The position numbers and the translations under genes are program-made. Below, piece after piece: positions 52,162 to 64,000 of a DNA stretch of 64,000 nt (within the stretch, counting starts at the first letter, position 1; each line of letters begins with the position of its first letter). The notes under the pieces were generated by a model that was not told the origin of the DNA, did not search any database, and saw nothing but the letters and a program-made list of their open reading frames with translations. Location: NCBI GenBank assembly GCA_014843695.1, contig CM026401.1:24136597-24200596 (forward strand), written 5' to 3'. Source of the stretch: Archivesica marissinica (lineage: Eukaryota > Mollusca > Bivalvia > Venerida > Vesicomyidae).

Positions 52162-53067
52162 TATATGATCTGTCCCAGCCACATAGCCAATGAGATATAT
52201 ATGATCTGTCCCAGCCACATAGCCAATGAGATATATATATGTCCAAGGCACATATCTAATGAGATATATATGATCTGTCCAAGGCACATATCTAATGAGA
52301 TATATATGATCTGTCCCAGCCACATATCTAATGAGATATATATAATCTGTCCCAGCCACATAGCCAATGAGATATATATATGATCTGTCCCAGCCACATA
52401 GCCAATGAGATATATATGATCTGTCCCAGCCACATATCTAATGAGATATATATGATCTGTCCCAGCCACATATCTAATGAGATATATATGATCTGTCCCA
52501 GCCACATAGCCAATGAGATATATATAATCTGTCCAAGGCACATATCTAATGAGATATATATGATCTGTCCCAGCCACATATCTAATGAGATATATATGAT
52601 CTGTCCCAGCCACATAGCCAATGAGATATATATAATCTGTCCAAGGCACATATCTAATGAGATATATATATGTCCAAGGCACATATCTAATGAGATATAT
52701 ATGATCTGTCCAAGGCACATATCTAATGAGATATATATGATCTGTCCCAGCCACATTAGCCAATGAGATATATATAATCTGTCCAAGGCACATATCTAAT
52801 GAGATATATATGATCTGTCCCAGCCACATATCTAATGAGATATATATGATCTGTCCCAGCCACATAGCCAATGAGATATATATAATCTGTCCAAGGCACA
52901 TATCTAATGAGATATATATATGTCCAAGGCACATATCTAATGAGATATATATGATCTGTCCAAGGCACATATCTAATGAGATATATATGATCTGTCCCAG
53001 CCACATAGCCAATGAGATATATATAATCTGTCCAAGGCACATATCTAATGAGATATATATGATCTGC
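52162..53067. repeat. 36-bp satellite array, second part
   Basis: About 25 units of 29-38 bp. CCCAGCC/CCAAGGC and CATATCTAATG/CATAGCCAATG variants combine into a higher-order pattern of about five units. Open frames on both strands (up to 296 aa) are artefacts of the period. Confidence 0.95.
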
Positions 53068-53125
53068 CACGAAGATTACAATACAATAAGTTTCTGCAGA
53101 GCTACAACTTGTTCCCTGTACTAGT

Positions 53126-56100
53126 GATTGTGTGTGATTGTTTTACCTGTGATTGTTTTACATGTGATTGTTTTACGTGTGATTGTGTGTGATTGTTTTA
53201 TGTGTGATTGTGTGTGATTGTTTTATGTGTGATTGTTTTATGTGTGATTGTTTTATGTGTGATTGTTTTATGTGTGATTGTTTTATGTGTGATTGTTTTA
53301 TGTGTGATTGTTTTACATGTGATTGTTTTACATGTGATTGTTTTATGTGTGATTGTTTTATGTGTGATTGTTTTATGTGTGATTGTTTTACATGTGATTG
53401 TTTTACATGTGATTGTTTTATGTGTGATTGTTTTATGTGTGATTGTTTTATGTGTGATTGTTTTATGTGTGATTGTTTTACATGTGATTGTTTTATGTGT
53501 GATTGTTTTATGTGTGATGGTTTTATGTGTGATTGTTTTACATGTGATTGTTTTACATGTGATTGTTTATGTGTGATTGTTTTATGTGTGATTGTTTTAT
53601 GTGTGATTGTTTTATGTGTGATTGTTTTACATGTGATTGTTTTATGTGTGATTGTTTTATGTGTGATTGTTTTACATGCAATTGTTTTATGTGTGATTGT
53701 TTTATGTGTGATTGTTTTACATGTGATTGTTTTACATGCGATTGTTTTACATGCGATTGTTTTACGTGTGATTGTTTTATGTGTGATTGTTTTGCATGCG
53801 ATTGTTTTACATGCGATTGTTTTATGTGTGATTGTTTTACATGCGATTGTTTTACGTGTGATTGTTTTATGTGTGATTGTTTTACGTATGATTGTTTTAT
53901 GTGTGATTGTTTTACGTGTGATTGTTTTATGTGTGATTGTTTTACATGCGATTGTTTTACATGCGATTGTTTTACATGCGATTGTTTTACATGCGATTGT
54001 TTTATGTGTGATTGTTTTACGTGTGATTGTTTTACATGTGATTGTTTTATGTGTGATTGTTTTACATGTGATTGTTTTACATGCGATTGTTTTACATGCG
54101 ATTGTTTTATGTGTGATTGTTTTACGTGTGATTGTTTTATGTGTGATTGTTTTACATGCGATTGTTTTACATGCGATTGTTTTATGTGTGATTGTTGTAC
54201 ATGTGATTGTTTTACATGTGATTGTTCTATGTGTGATTGTTTTACATGCGATTGTTTTACATGCGATTGTTTTACATGCGATTGTTTTACATGCGATTGT
54301 TTTATGTGTGATTGTTTTACATGTGATTGTTTTACATGCGATTGTTTTATGTGTGATTGTTTTACATGCGATTGTTTTACATGCGATTGTTTTATGTGTG
54401 ATTGTTTTACATGCGATTGTTTTACATGTGATTGTTTTGCATGCGATTGTTTTATGTGTGATTGTTTTATGTGTGATTGTTTTATGTGCGATTGTTTTAT
54501 GTGTGATTGTTTTGCATGCGAATGTTTTATGTGTGATTGTTTTATGTTTTATGTGTGATTGTTTTATGTTTTATTTGTGATTGTTTTATGTGTGATTGTT
54601 TTATGTGTGATTGTTTTGCATGCGATTGTTTTATGTGCGATTGTTTTATGTGCGATTGTTTTATGTGTGATTGTTTTACATGCGATTGTTTTATGTGCGA
54701 TTGTTTTACATGCGATTGTTTTACATGTGATTGTTTTATGTGTGATTGTTTTGCATGCGATTGTTTTACGTGCGATTGTTTTACGTGCGATTGTTTTATG
54801 TGTGATTGTTTTACATGTGATTGTTTTACATGCGATTGTTTTACATGCGATTGTTTTACATGCGATTGTTTTATGTGTGATTGTTTTGCATGCGATTGTT
54901 TTATGTGTGATTGTTTTACATGTGATTGTTTTATGTGCGATTGTTTTACGTGTGATTGTTTTACATGCGATTGTTTTATGTGTGATTGTTTTACATGTGA
55001 TTGTTTTACATGCGATTGTTTTATGTGTGATTGTTTTACATGCGATTGTTTTATGTGTGATTGTTTTATGTGTGATTGTTTTACATGTGATTGTTTTATG
55101 TGTGATTGTTTTATGTGTGATTGTTTTACATGCGATTGTTTTACATGTGATTGTTTATGTGTGATTGTTTTATGTGTGATTGTTTTATGTGCGATTGTTT
55201 TATGTGCGATTGTTTTATGTGCGATTGTTTTATGTGCGATTGTTTTATGTGCGATTGTTTTATGTGTGATTGTTTTATGTGTGATTGTTTTATGTGTGAT
55301 TGTTTTACATGCGATTGTTTTACCTGTGATTGTTTTATGTGTGATTGTTTTACATGCGATTGTTTTATGTGCGATTGTTTTACACGTGATTGTTTTACAT
55401 GTGATTGTTTTACGTGCGATTGTTTTATGTGCGATTGTTTTACATGTGATTGTTTTACATGTGATTGTTTTACGTGTGATTGTTTTATGTGTGATTGTTT
55501 TGCATGCGATTGTTTTATGTGTGATTGTTTTACATGCGATTGTTTTACATGTGATTGTTTTATGTGTGATTGTTTTACATGTGATTGTTTTACATGCGAT
55601 TGTTTTATGTGTGATTGTTTTACATGCGATTGTTTTACATGCGATTGTTTTGTGTGCGATTGTTTTACATGTGCTTGTTTTACATGCGATTGTTTTATGT
55701 GTGATTGTTTTACATGTGATTGTTTTACATGCGATTGTTTTATGTGTGATTGTTTTACGTGTGATTGTTTTACATGCGATTGTTTTATGTGTGATTGTTT
55801 TACATGTGATTGTTTTACATGCGATTGTTTTATGTGTGATTGTTTTACATGTGATTGTTTTACATGTGATTGTTTTATGTTTGTTTTAATGCGATTGTTT
55901 TACATGTGATTGTTTTACATGCGATTGTTTTATGTGTGATTGTTTTACATGTGATTGTTTTACATGCGATTGTTTTATGTGTGATTGTTTTACATGCGAT
56001 TGTTTTATGTGTGATTGTTTTACATGCGATTGTTTTATGTGTGATTGTTTTATGTGTGATTGTTTTACATGCGATTGTTTTACATGTGATTGTTTTGTGT

Positions 56101-59100
56101 GATTGTTTTACATGCGATTGTTTTACATGCGATTGTTTTACATGCGATTGTTTTACATGCGATTGTTTTATGTGTGATTGTTTTACATGTGATTGTTTTA
56201 CATGCGATTGTTTTATGTGTGATTGTTTTACATGCGATTGTTTTACATGCGATTGTTTTATGTGTGATTGTTTTACATGCGATTGTTTTACATGTGATTG
56301 TTTTGCATGCGAATGTTTTATGTGTGATTGTTTTATGTTTTATTTGTGATTGTTTTATGTGTGATTGTTTTATGTGTGATTGTTTTGCATGCGATTGTTT
56401 TATGTGCGATTGTTTTATGTGCGATTGTTTTATGTGTGATTGTTTTACATGCGATTGTTTTATGTGCGATTGTTTTACATGTGATTGTTTTACATGTGAT
56501 TGTTTTATGTGTGATTGTTTTGCATGCGATTGTTTTACGTGCGATTGTTTTACGTGCGATTGTTTTATGTGTGATTGTTTTACATGTGATTGTTTTACAT
56601 GCGATTGTTTTACATGCGATTGTTTTACATGCGATTGTTTTATGTGTGATTGTTTTGCATGCGATTGTTTTATGTGTGATTGTTTTACATGTGATTGTTT
56701 TATGTGCGATTGTTTTACGTGTGATTGTTTTACATGCGATTGTTTTATGTGTGATTGTTTTACATGTGATTGTTTTACATGCGATTGTTTTATGTGTGAT
56801 TGTTTTACATGCGATTGTTTTATGTGTGATTGTTTTATGTGTGATTGTTTTACATGTGATTGTTTTATGTGTGATTGTTTTATGTGTGATTGTTTTACAT
56901 GCGATTGTTTTACATGTGATTGTTTTATGTGTGATTGTTTTATGTGTGATTGTTTTATGTGCGATTGTTTTATGTGCGATTGTTTTATGTGCGATTGTTT
57001 TATGTGCGATTGTTTTATGTGCGATTGTTTTATGTGTGATTGTTTTATGTGTGATTGTTTTATGTGTGATTGTTTTACATGCGATTGTTTTACCTGTGAT
57101 TGTTTTATGTGTGATTGTTTTACATGCGATTGTTTTATGTGCGATTGTTTTACACGTGATTGTTTTACATGTGATTGTTTTACGTGCGATTGTTTTATGT
57201 GCGATTGTTTTACTGTGTTGTTTTAATGTGATTGTTTTACTGTGATTGTTTTATGTGTGATTGTTTTACATGCGATTGTTTTATGTGTGATTGTTTTACA
57301 TGCGATTGTTTTACATGCGATTGTTTTATGTGTGATTGTTTTACATGTGATTGTTTTACATGCGATTGTTTTATGTGTGATTGTTTTACATGCGATTGTT
57401 TTACATGCGATTGTTTTATGTGTGATTGTTTTACATGTGATTGTTTTACATGTGATTGTTTTACATGCGATTGTTTTATGTGTGATTGTTTTATGTGTGA
57501 TTGTTTTACATGCGATTGTTTTATGTGTGATTGTTTTACGTGTGATTGTTTTACATGCGATTGTTTTACGTGTGATTGTTTTACATGCGATTGTTTTATG
57601 TGTGATTGTTTTACATGCGATTGTTTTACATGCGATTGTTTTATGTGTGATTGTTTTACATGCGATTGTTTTATGTGTGATTGTTTTACATGCGATTGTT
57701 TTACATGCGATTGTTTTATGTGTGATTGTTTTATGTGTGATTGTTTTACATGTGATTGTTTTACATGCGATTGTTTTATGTGTGATTGTTTTACGTGTGA
57801 TTGTTTTATGTGTGATTGTTTTACATGTGATTGTTTTACATGCGATTGTTTTATGTGTGATTGTTTTACATGTGATTGTTTTACATGCGATTGTTTTACA
57901 TGTGATTGTTTTACATGCGATTGTTTTATGTGTGATTGTTTTACATGTGATTGTTTTACATGCGATTGTTTTATGTGTGATTGTTTTACATGTGATTGTT
58001 TTACATGCGATTGTTTTATGTGTGATTGTTTTACATGCGATTGTTTTATGTGTGATTGTTTTACATGCGATTGTTTTATGTGTGATTGTTTTATGTGTGA
58101 TTGTTTTGCATGTGATTGTTTTACGTGCGATTGTTTTATGTGTGATTGTTTTACGTGTGATTGTTTTATGTGTGATTGTTTTACATGTGATTGTTTTACA
58201 TGCGATTGTTTTATGTGTGATTGTTTTACATGCGATTGTTTTACATGCGATTGTTTTACGTGTGATTGTTTTACATGCGATTGTTTTATGTGTGATTGTT
58301 TTACGTGTGATTGTTTTACATGCGATTGTTTTATGTGTGATTGTTTTACATGTGATTGTTTTACATGTGATTGTTTTATGTGTGATTGTTTTACATGCGA
58401 TTGTTTTACATGCGATTGTTTTATGTGTGATTGTTTTGTGTGATTGTTTTATGTGTGATTGTTTTATGTGTGATTGTTTTACATGCGATTGTTTTATGTG
58501 TGATTGTTTTACATGTGATTGTTTTACATGTGATTGTTTTACATGTGATTGTTTTACATGCGATTGTTTTATGTGTGATTGTTTACATGCGATTGTTTTA
58601 TGTGCGATTGTTTTACGTGTGATTGTTTTACATGCGATTGTTTTATGTGTGATTGTTTTACGTGTGATTGTTTTACATGCGATTGTTTTATGTGTGATTG
58701 TTTTACATGTGATTGTTTTACATGCGATTGTTTTATGTGTGATTGTTTTACATGCGATTGTTTTACATGCGATTGTTTTATGTGTGATTGTTTTACATGT
58801 GATTGTTTTACATGCGATTGTTTTATGTGTGATTGTTTTACATGTGATTGTTTTACATGCGATTGTTTTATGTGTGATTGTTTTACGTGTGATTGTTTTA
58901 CATGTGATTGTTTTATGTGTGATTGTTTTACGTGTGATTGTTTTATGTGTGATTGTTTTACATGTGATTGTTTTACATGTGATTGTTTATGTGTGATTGT
59001 TTTATGTGTGATTGTTTTATGTGTGATTGTTTTATGTGTGATTGTTTTACATGTGATTGTTTTACCTGTGATTGTTTTATGTGTGATTGTTTTACATGTG

Positions 59101-62100
59101 ATTGTTTTACCTGTGATTGTTTTATGTGTGATTGTTTTATGTGTGATTGTTTTACATGTGATTGTTTTACATGTGATTGTTTATGTGTGATTGTTTTATG
59201 TGTGATTGTTTTATGTGTGATTGTTTTACATGTGATTGTTTTACATGCGATTGTTTTACGTGTGATTGTTTTATGTGTGATTGTTTTGCATGCGATTGTT
59301 TTACATGCGATTGTTTTATGTGTGATTGTTTTACATGCGATTGTTTTACGTGTGATTGTTTTATGTGTGATTGTTTTGCATGCGATTGTTTTACATGCGA
59401 TTGTTTTATGTGTGATTGTTTTACATGTGATTGTTTTATGTGCGATTGTTTTATGTGTGATTGTTTTACATGCGATTGTTTTACATGCGATTGTTTTATG
59501 TGTGATTGTTTTACATGTGATTGTTTTATGTGCGATTGTTTTACGTGTGATTGTTTTACATGCGATTGTTTTATGTGTGATTGTTTTACATGTGATTGTT
59601 TTATGTGCGATTGTTTTACATGCGATTGTTTTATGTGTGATTGTTTTATGTGTGATTGTTTTACATGTGATTGTTTTATGTGCGATTGTTTTACGTGCGA
59701 TTGTTTTATGTGTGATTGTTTTACATGTGATTGTTTTACATGTGATTGTTTTATGTGCGATTGTTTTACATGCGATTGTTTTATGTGTGATTGTTTTACA
59801 TGTGATTGTTTTATGTGTGATTGTTTTACATGTGATTGTTTTACATACGATTGTTTTATGTGTGATTGTTTTATGTGTGATTGTTTTACATGCGATTGTT
59901 TTACATGCGATTGTTTTATGTGTGATTGTTTTACATGTGATTGTTTTATGTGCGATTGTTTTACGTGTGATTGTTTTACATGCGATTGTTTTATGTGTGA
60001 TTGTTTTATGTGTGATTGTTTTACATGCGATTGTTTTACATGCGATTGTTTTACATGTGATTGTTTTACATGCGATTGTTTTATGTGTGATTGTTTTACA
60101 TGCGATTGTTTTACATGCGATTGTTTTACATGTGATTGTTTTACATGCGATTGTTTTATGTGTGATTGTTTTACATGCGATTGTTTTATGTGTGATTGTT
60201 TTATGTTTTATGTGTGATTGTTTTATGTGCGATTATTTTATGTGTGACTGTTTTGCATGCGAATGTTTTATGTGCGATTGTTTTATGTTTTATGTGTGAT
60301 TGTTTTATGTGTGATTGTTTTATGTGTGATTGTTTTATGTGTGATTGTTTTGCATGCGATTGTTTTATGTGTGATTGTTTTATGTGTGATTGTTTTATGT
60401 GCGATTGTTTTATGTGTGATTGTTTTATGTGCGATTGTTTTATGTGTGATTGTTTTATGTGTGATTGTTTTACATGCGATTGTTTTATGTGCGATTGTTT
60501 TACATGTGATTGTTTTACATGTGATTGTTTTATGTGTGATTGTTTTACGTGTGATTGTTTTACATGCGATTGTTTTACATGCGATTGTTTTATGTGTGAT
60601 TGTTTTACATGTGATTGTTTTACATGTGATTGTTTTACATGTGATTGTTTTACATGCGATTGTTTTATGTGTGATTGTTTTACATGCGATTGTTTTACAT
60701 ATGATTGTTTTACATGTGATTGTTTTACGTGTGATTGTTTTACATGCGATTGTTTTACATGCGATTGTTTTATGTGTGATTGTTTTACATGCGATTGTTT
60801 TATGTGTGATTGTTTTACATGCGATTGTTTTATGTGTGATTGTTTTACATGCGATTGTTTTATGTGTGATTGTTTTATGTGCGATTGTTTTACATGTGAT
60901 TGTTTTGCATGCGATTGTTTTATGTGTGATTGTTTTATGTTTTATGTGTGATTGTTTTATGTGTGATTGTTTTGCATGCAATTGTTTTATGTGTGATTGT
61001 TTTATGTGTGATTGTTTTACATGCGATTGTTTTACATGTGATTGTTTTATGTGTGATTGTTTTATGTGTGATTGTTTTATGTGCGATTGTTTTATGTGCG
61101 ATTGTTTTATGTGCGATTGTTTTATGTGCGATTGTTTTATGTACGATTGTTTTATGTGTGATTGTTTTATGTGTGATTGTTTTACGTGTGATTGTTTTAT
61201 GTGTGATTGTTTTATGTGTGATTGTTTTACATGCGATTGTTTTATGTGCGATTGTTTTACACGTGATTGTTTTACATGTGATTGTTTTACGTGTGATTGT
61301 TTTATGTGTGATTGTTTTACATGCGATTGTTTTATGTGCGATTGTTTTACACGTGATTGTTTTACATGTGATTGTTTTACGTGTGATTGTTTTATGTGTG
61401 ATTGTTTTGCATGCGATTGTTTTACATGCGATTGTTTTACATGTGATTGTTTTATGTGTGATTGTTTTACATGTGATTGTTTTACCTGTGATTGTTTTAT
61501 GTGTGATTGTTTTGCATGCGATTGTTTTACGTGCGATTGTTTTATGTGCGATTGTTTTACATGTGATTGTTTTACATGCGATTGTTTTACATGCGATTGT
61601 TTTATGTGTGATTGTTTTGCATGCGATTGTTTTATGTGGGATTGTTTTACATGTGATTGTTTTATGTGCGATTGTTTTACGTGTGATTGTTTTACATGCG
61701 ATTGTTTTATGTGTGATTGTTTTACGTGTGATTGTTTTACATGCGATTGTTTTATGTGTGATTGTTTTACATGTGATTGTTTTACATGCGATTGTTTTAT
61801 GTGTGATTGTTTTACATGCGATTGTTTTACATGCGATTGTTTTGTGTGCGATTGTTTTACATGTGATTGTTTTACATGCGATTGTTTTATGTGTGATTGT
61901 TTTACATGTGATTGTTTTACATGCGATTGTTTTATGTGTGATTGTTTTACGTGTGATTGTTTTACATGCGATTGTTTTATGTGTGATTGTTTTACATGTG
62001 ATTGTTTTACATGCGATTGTTTTATGTGTGATTGTTTTACATGCGATTGTTTTATGTGTGATTGTTTTACATGCGATTGTTTTATGTGTGATTGTTTTAC

Positions 62101-64000
62101 GTGTGATTGTTTTACATGTGATTGTTTTACGTGCGATTGTTTTATGTGTGATTGTTTTACGTGCGATTGTTTTATGTGTGATTGTTTTACATGTGATTGT
62201 TTTACATGCGATTGTTTTATGTGTGATTGTTTTACATGCGATTGTTTTACATGCGATTGTTTTACATGTGATTGTTTTACATGCGATTGTTTTATGTGTG
62301 ATTGTTTTACATGTGATTGTTTTACATGCGATTGTTTTATGTGTGATTGTTTTACATGTGATTGTTTTACGTGTGATTGTTTTATGTGTGATTGTTTTAC
62401 ATGCGATTGTTTTACATGCGATTGTTTTATGTGTGATTGTTTTGTGTGATTGTTTTATGTGTGATTGTTTTATGTGTGATTGTTTTACATGCGATTGTTT
62501 TATGTGTGATTGTTTTACATGCGATTGTTTTACATGTGATTGTTTTACATGTGATTGTTTTACATGCGATTGTTTTATGTGTGATTGTTTACATGCGATT
62601 GTTTTATGTGCGATTGTTTTACGTGTGATTGTTTTACATGCGATTGTTTTATGTGTGATTGTTTTACGTGTGATTGTTTTACATGCGATTGTTTTATGTG
62701 TGATTGTTTTACATGTGATTGTTTTACATGCGATTGTTTTATGTGTGATTGTTTTACATGTGATTGTTTTACATGCGATTGTTTTATGTGTGATTGTTTT
62801 ACATGTGATTGTTTTACATGCGATTGTTTTATGTGTGATTGTTTTACATGCGATTGTTTTACATGTGATTGTTTTACATGCGATTGTTTTATGTGTGATT
62901 GTTTTACATGTGATTGTTTTACATGCGATTGTTTTATGTGTGATTGTTTTACATGCGATTGTTTTATGTGTGATTGTTTTACATGCGATTGTTTTATGTG
63001 TGATTGTTTTTCATGCGATTGTTTTACATGCGATTGTTTTACATGTGATTGTTTTACATGTGATTGTTTTATGTGTGATTGTTTTACATGCGATTGTTTT
63101 ACATGCGATTGTTTTATGTGTGATTGTTTTACATGTGATTGTTTTACATGTGATTGTTTTACATGTGATTGTTTTACATGCGATTGTTTTATGTGTGATT
63201 GTTTTATGTGTGATTGTTTTACATGCGATTGTTTTATGTGTGATTGTTTTACGTGTGATTGTTTTACATGCGATTGTTTTACGTGTGATTGTTTTACATG
63301 CGATTGTTTTATGTGTGATTGTTTTACATGCGATTGTTTTACATGCGATTGTTTTATGTGTGATTGTTTTACATGCGATTGTTTTATGTGTGATTGTTTT
63401 ACATGCGATTGTTTTACATGCGATTGTTTTATGTGTGATTGTTTTATGTGTGATTGTTTTATGTGTGATTGTTTTACATGTGATTGTTTTATGTGTGATT
63501 GTTTTATGTGTGATTGTTTTACATGCGATTGTTTTATGTGTGATTGTTTTACATGCGATTGTTTTATGTGTGATTGTTTTACGTGTGATTGTTTTACGTG
63601 TGATTGTTTTACGTGCGATTGTTTTATGTGTGATTGTTTTACATGCGATTGTTTTATGTGTTGATTGTTTTACATGCGATTGTTTTACGTGTGATTGTTT
63701 TACATGCGATTGTTTTATGTGTGATTGTTTTACATGCGATTGTTTTATGTGTGATTGTTTTACATGCGATTGTTTTACATGCGATTGTTTTATGTGTGAT
63801 TGTTTTACATGCGATTGTTTTATGTGTGATTGTTTTACATGCGATTGTTTTATGTGTGATTGTTTTACGTGTGATTGTTTTACGTGTGATTGTTTTACGT
63901 GTGATTGTTTTACGTGCGATTGTTTTATGTGTGATTGTTTTATGTGCGATTGTTTTATGTGTGATTGTTTTATGTGTGATTGTTTTATGTGTGATTGTTT
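53126..64000. repeat. 15-bp satellite array, at least 10.9 kb (about 725 units)
   Basis: Strict 15-bp units TTTTATGTGTGATTG and variants TTTTACATGTGATTG, TTTTACATGCGATTG, TTTTACGTGTGATTG, TTTTATGTGCGATTG, TTTTACGTGCGATTG and TTTTGCATGCGATTG. It continues beyond the window and lies in the XRN1 intron upstream of exon A. Because 15 is a multiple of three and no common variant makes a stop in two plus-strand frames, very long open frames (up to 730 aa, Cys-Asp-Cys-Phe or Val-Ile-Val-Leu repeats) appear; I do not consider them genes. Rare length changes break the frames, for example near 53566, 54547, 55154, 55882, 57215, 58437 and 62443. Confidence 0.97.

Noticed and set aside
52152..53124. Isoleucine-rich open frames on both strands
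   Set aside because: They arise from the 36-bp array.
53068..53125. A possible further XRN1 exon on the minus strand
   Set aside because: CAG|GGAACAAG-like boundaries are present but the translation does not match the GLDADL-containing segment expected next.
53183..63664. Very long plus-strand open frames with Cys-Asp-Cys-Phe or Val-Ile-Val-Leu repeats
   Set aside because: They follow from a 15-bp period without stop codons, exist in two frames at once, break wherever the repeat slips, and lie inside an XRN1 intron.

Overview
This is a window of a eukaryotic nuclear genome, most likely an invertebrate animal. A mollusc is plausible from the repeat-dense introns and the mix of non-LTR and DNA transposons, but this is an inference. 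I recognise one gene, the cytoplasmic 5'-3' exoribonuclease XRN1. It lies on the minus strand and is partial: eight internal exons at 47934-47843, 43276-43189, 41443-41272, 37932-37865, 25064-24942, 24825-24669, 23905-23800 and 2241-2152. Each has AG/GT boundaries and the phases join without a break, giving 299 codons of continuous XRN1-like protein. The 5' exons lie beyond 64000 and the 3' exons lie before position 1.

Nearly all the rest is intron, and roughly three quarters of the window is tandem repeat. Each long intron holds its own unrelated satellite families. From low to high coordinate these are: a 20-bp array (1-2086); a 49/61-bp array of about 21.5 kb (2242-23734); an 18/20-bp array (25194-26220); a 59-bp array (26380-31118); a 77-bp array (35492-36719); a 52-bp array (37998-38428); a 60-bp array (39560-40298); a 33-42-bp array (40299-41239); a 42-bp array (42268-42660); a 39-bp array split in two (44188-44656 and 45041-45650); a 25-bp array (46063-47796); an array of about 85-95 bp (48901-50925); a 36-bp array split in two (51246-51417 and 52162-53067); and a 15-bp array of at least 10.9 kb running off the end (53126-64000).

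Transposon remnants sit between and inside the arrays. They are the 3' end of a LINE (44657-45040), a LINE reverse-transcriptase fragment (45656-46066), a frameshifted LINE ORF1 (34143-35037), a 744-bp element with terminal inverted repeats inside the 36-bp array (51418-52161), a 245-bp hAT-like MITE with target duplication (32796-33040), a probable hAT-like element (48006-48900) and a dispersed repeat present twice (37556-37805 and 50926-51245).

The main discovery is that the 21.5-kb satellite is made of copies of an XRN1 intron/exon junction. Each unit is the 3' splice acceptor plus the first ~44 nt of the exon at 2241-2152, repeated about 400 times in the intron just upstream of that exon. 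The real exon is effectively the last unit of the array. The pre-mRNA would therefore present hundreds of decoy acceptors, each followed by in-phase exon-like sequence that soon reaches a stop. Two other arrays (59-bp and 52-bp) also have an exon-proximal unit that resembles the splice donor or acceptor of the exon at 37932-37865. This suggests, more tentatively, a general process in which splice-junction DNA seeds intronic satellites. The very long open frames in the arrays are artefacts of repeat periods and are not annotated as genes.
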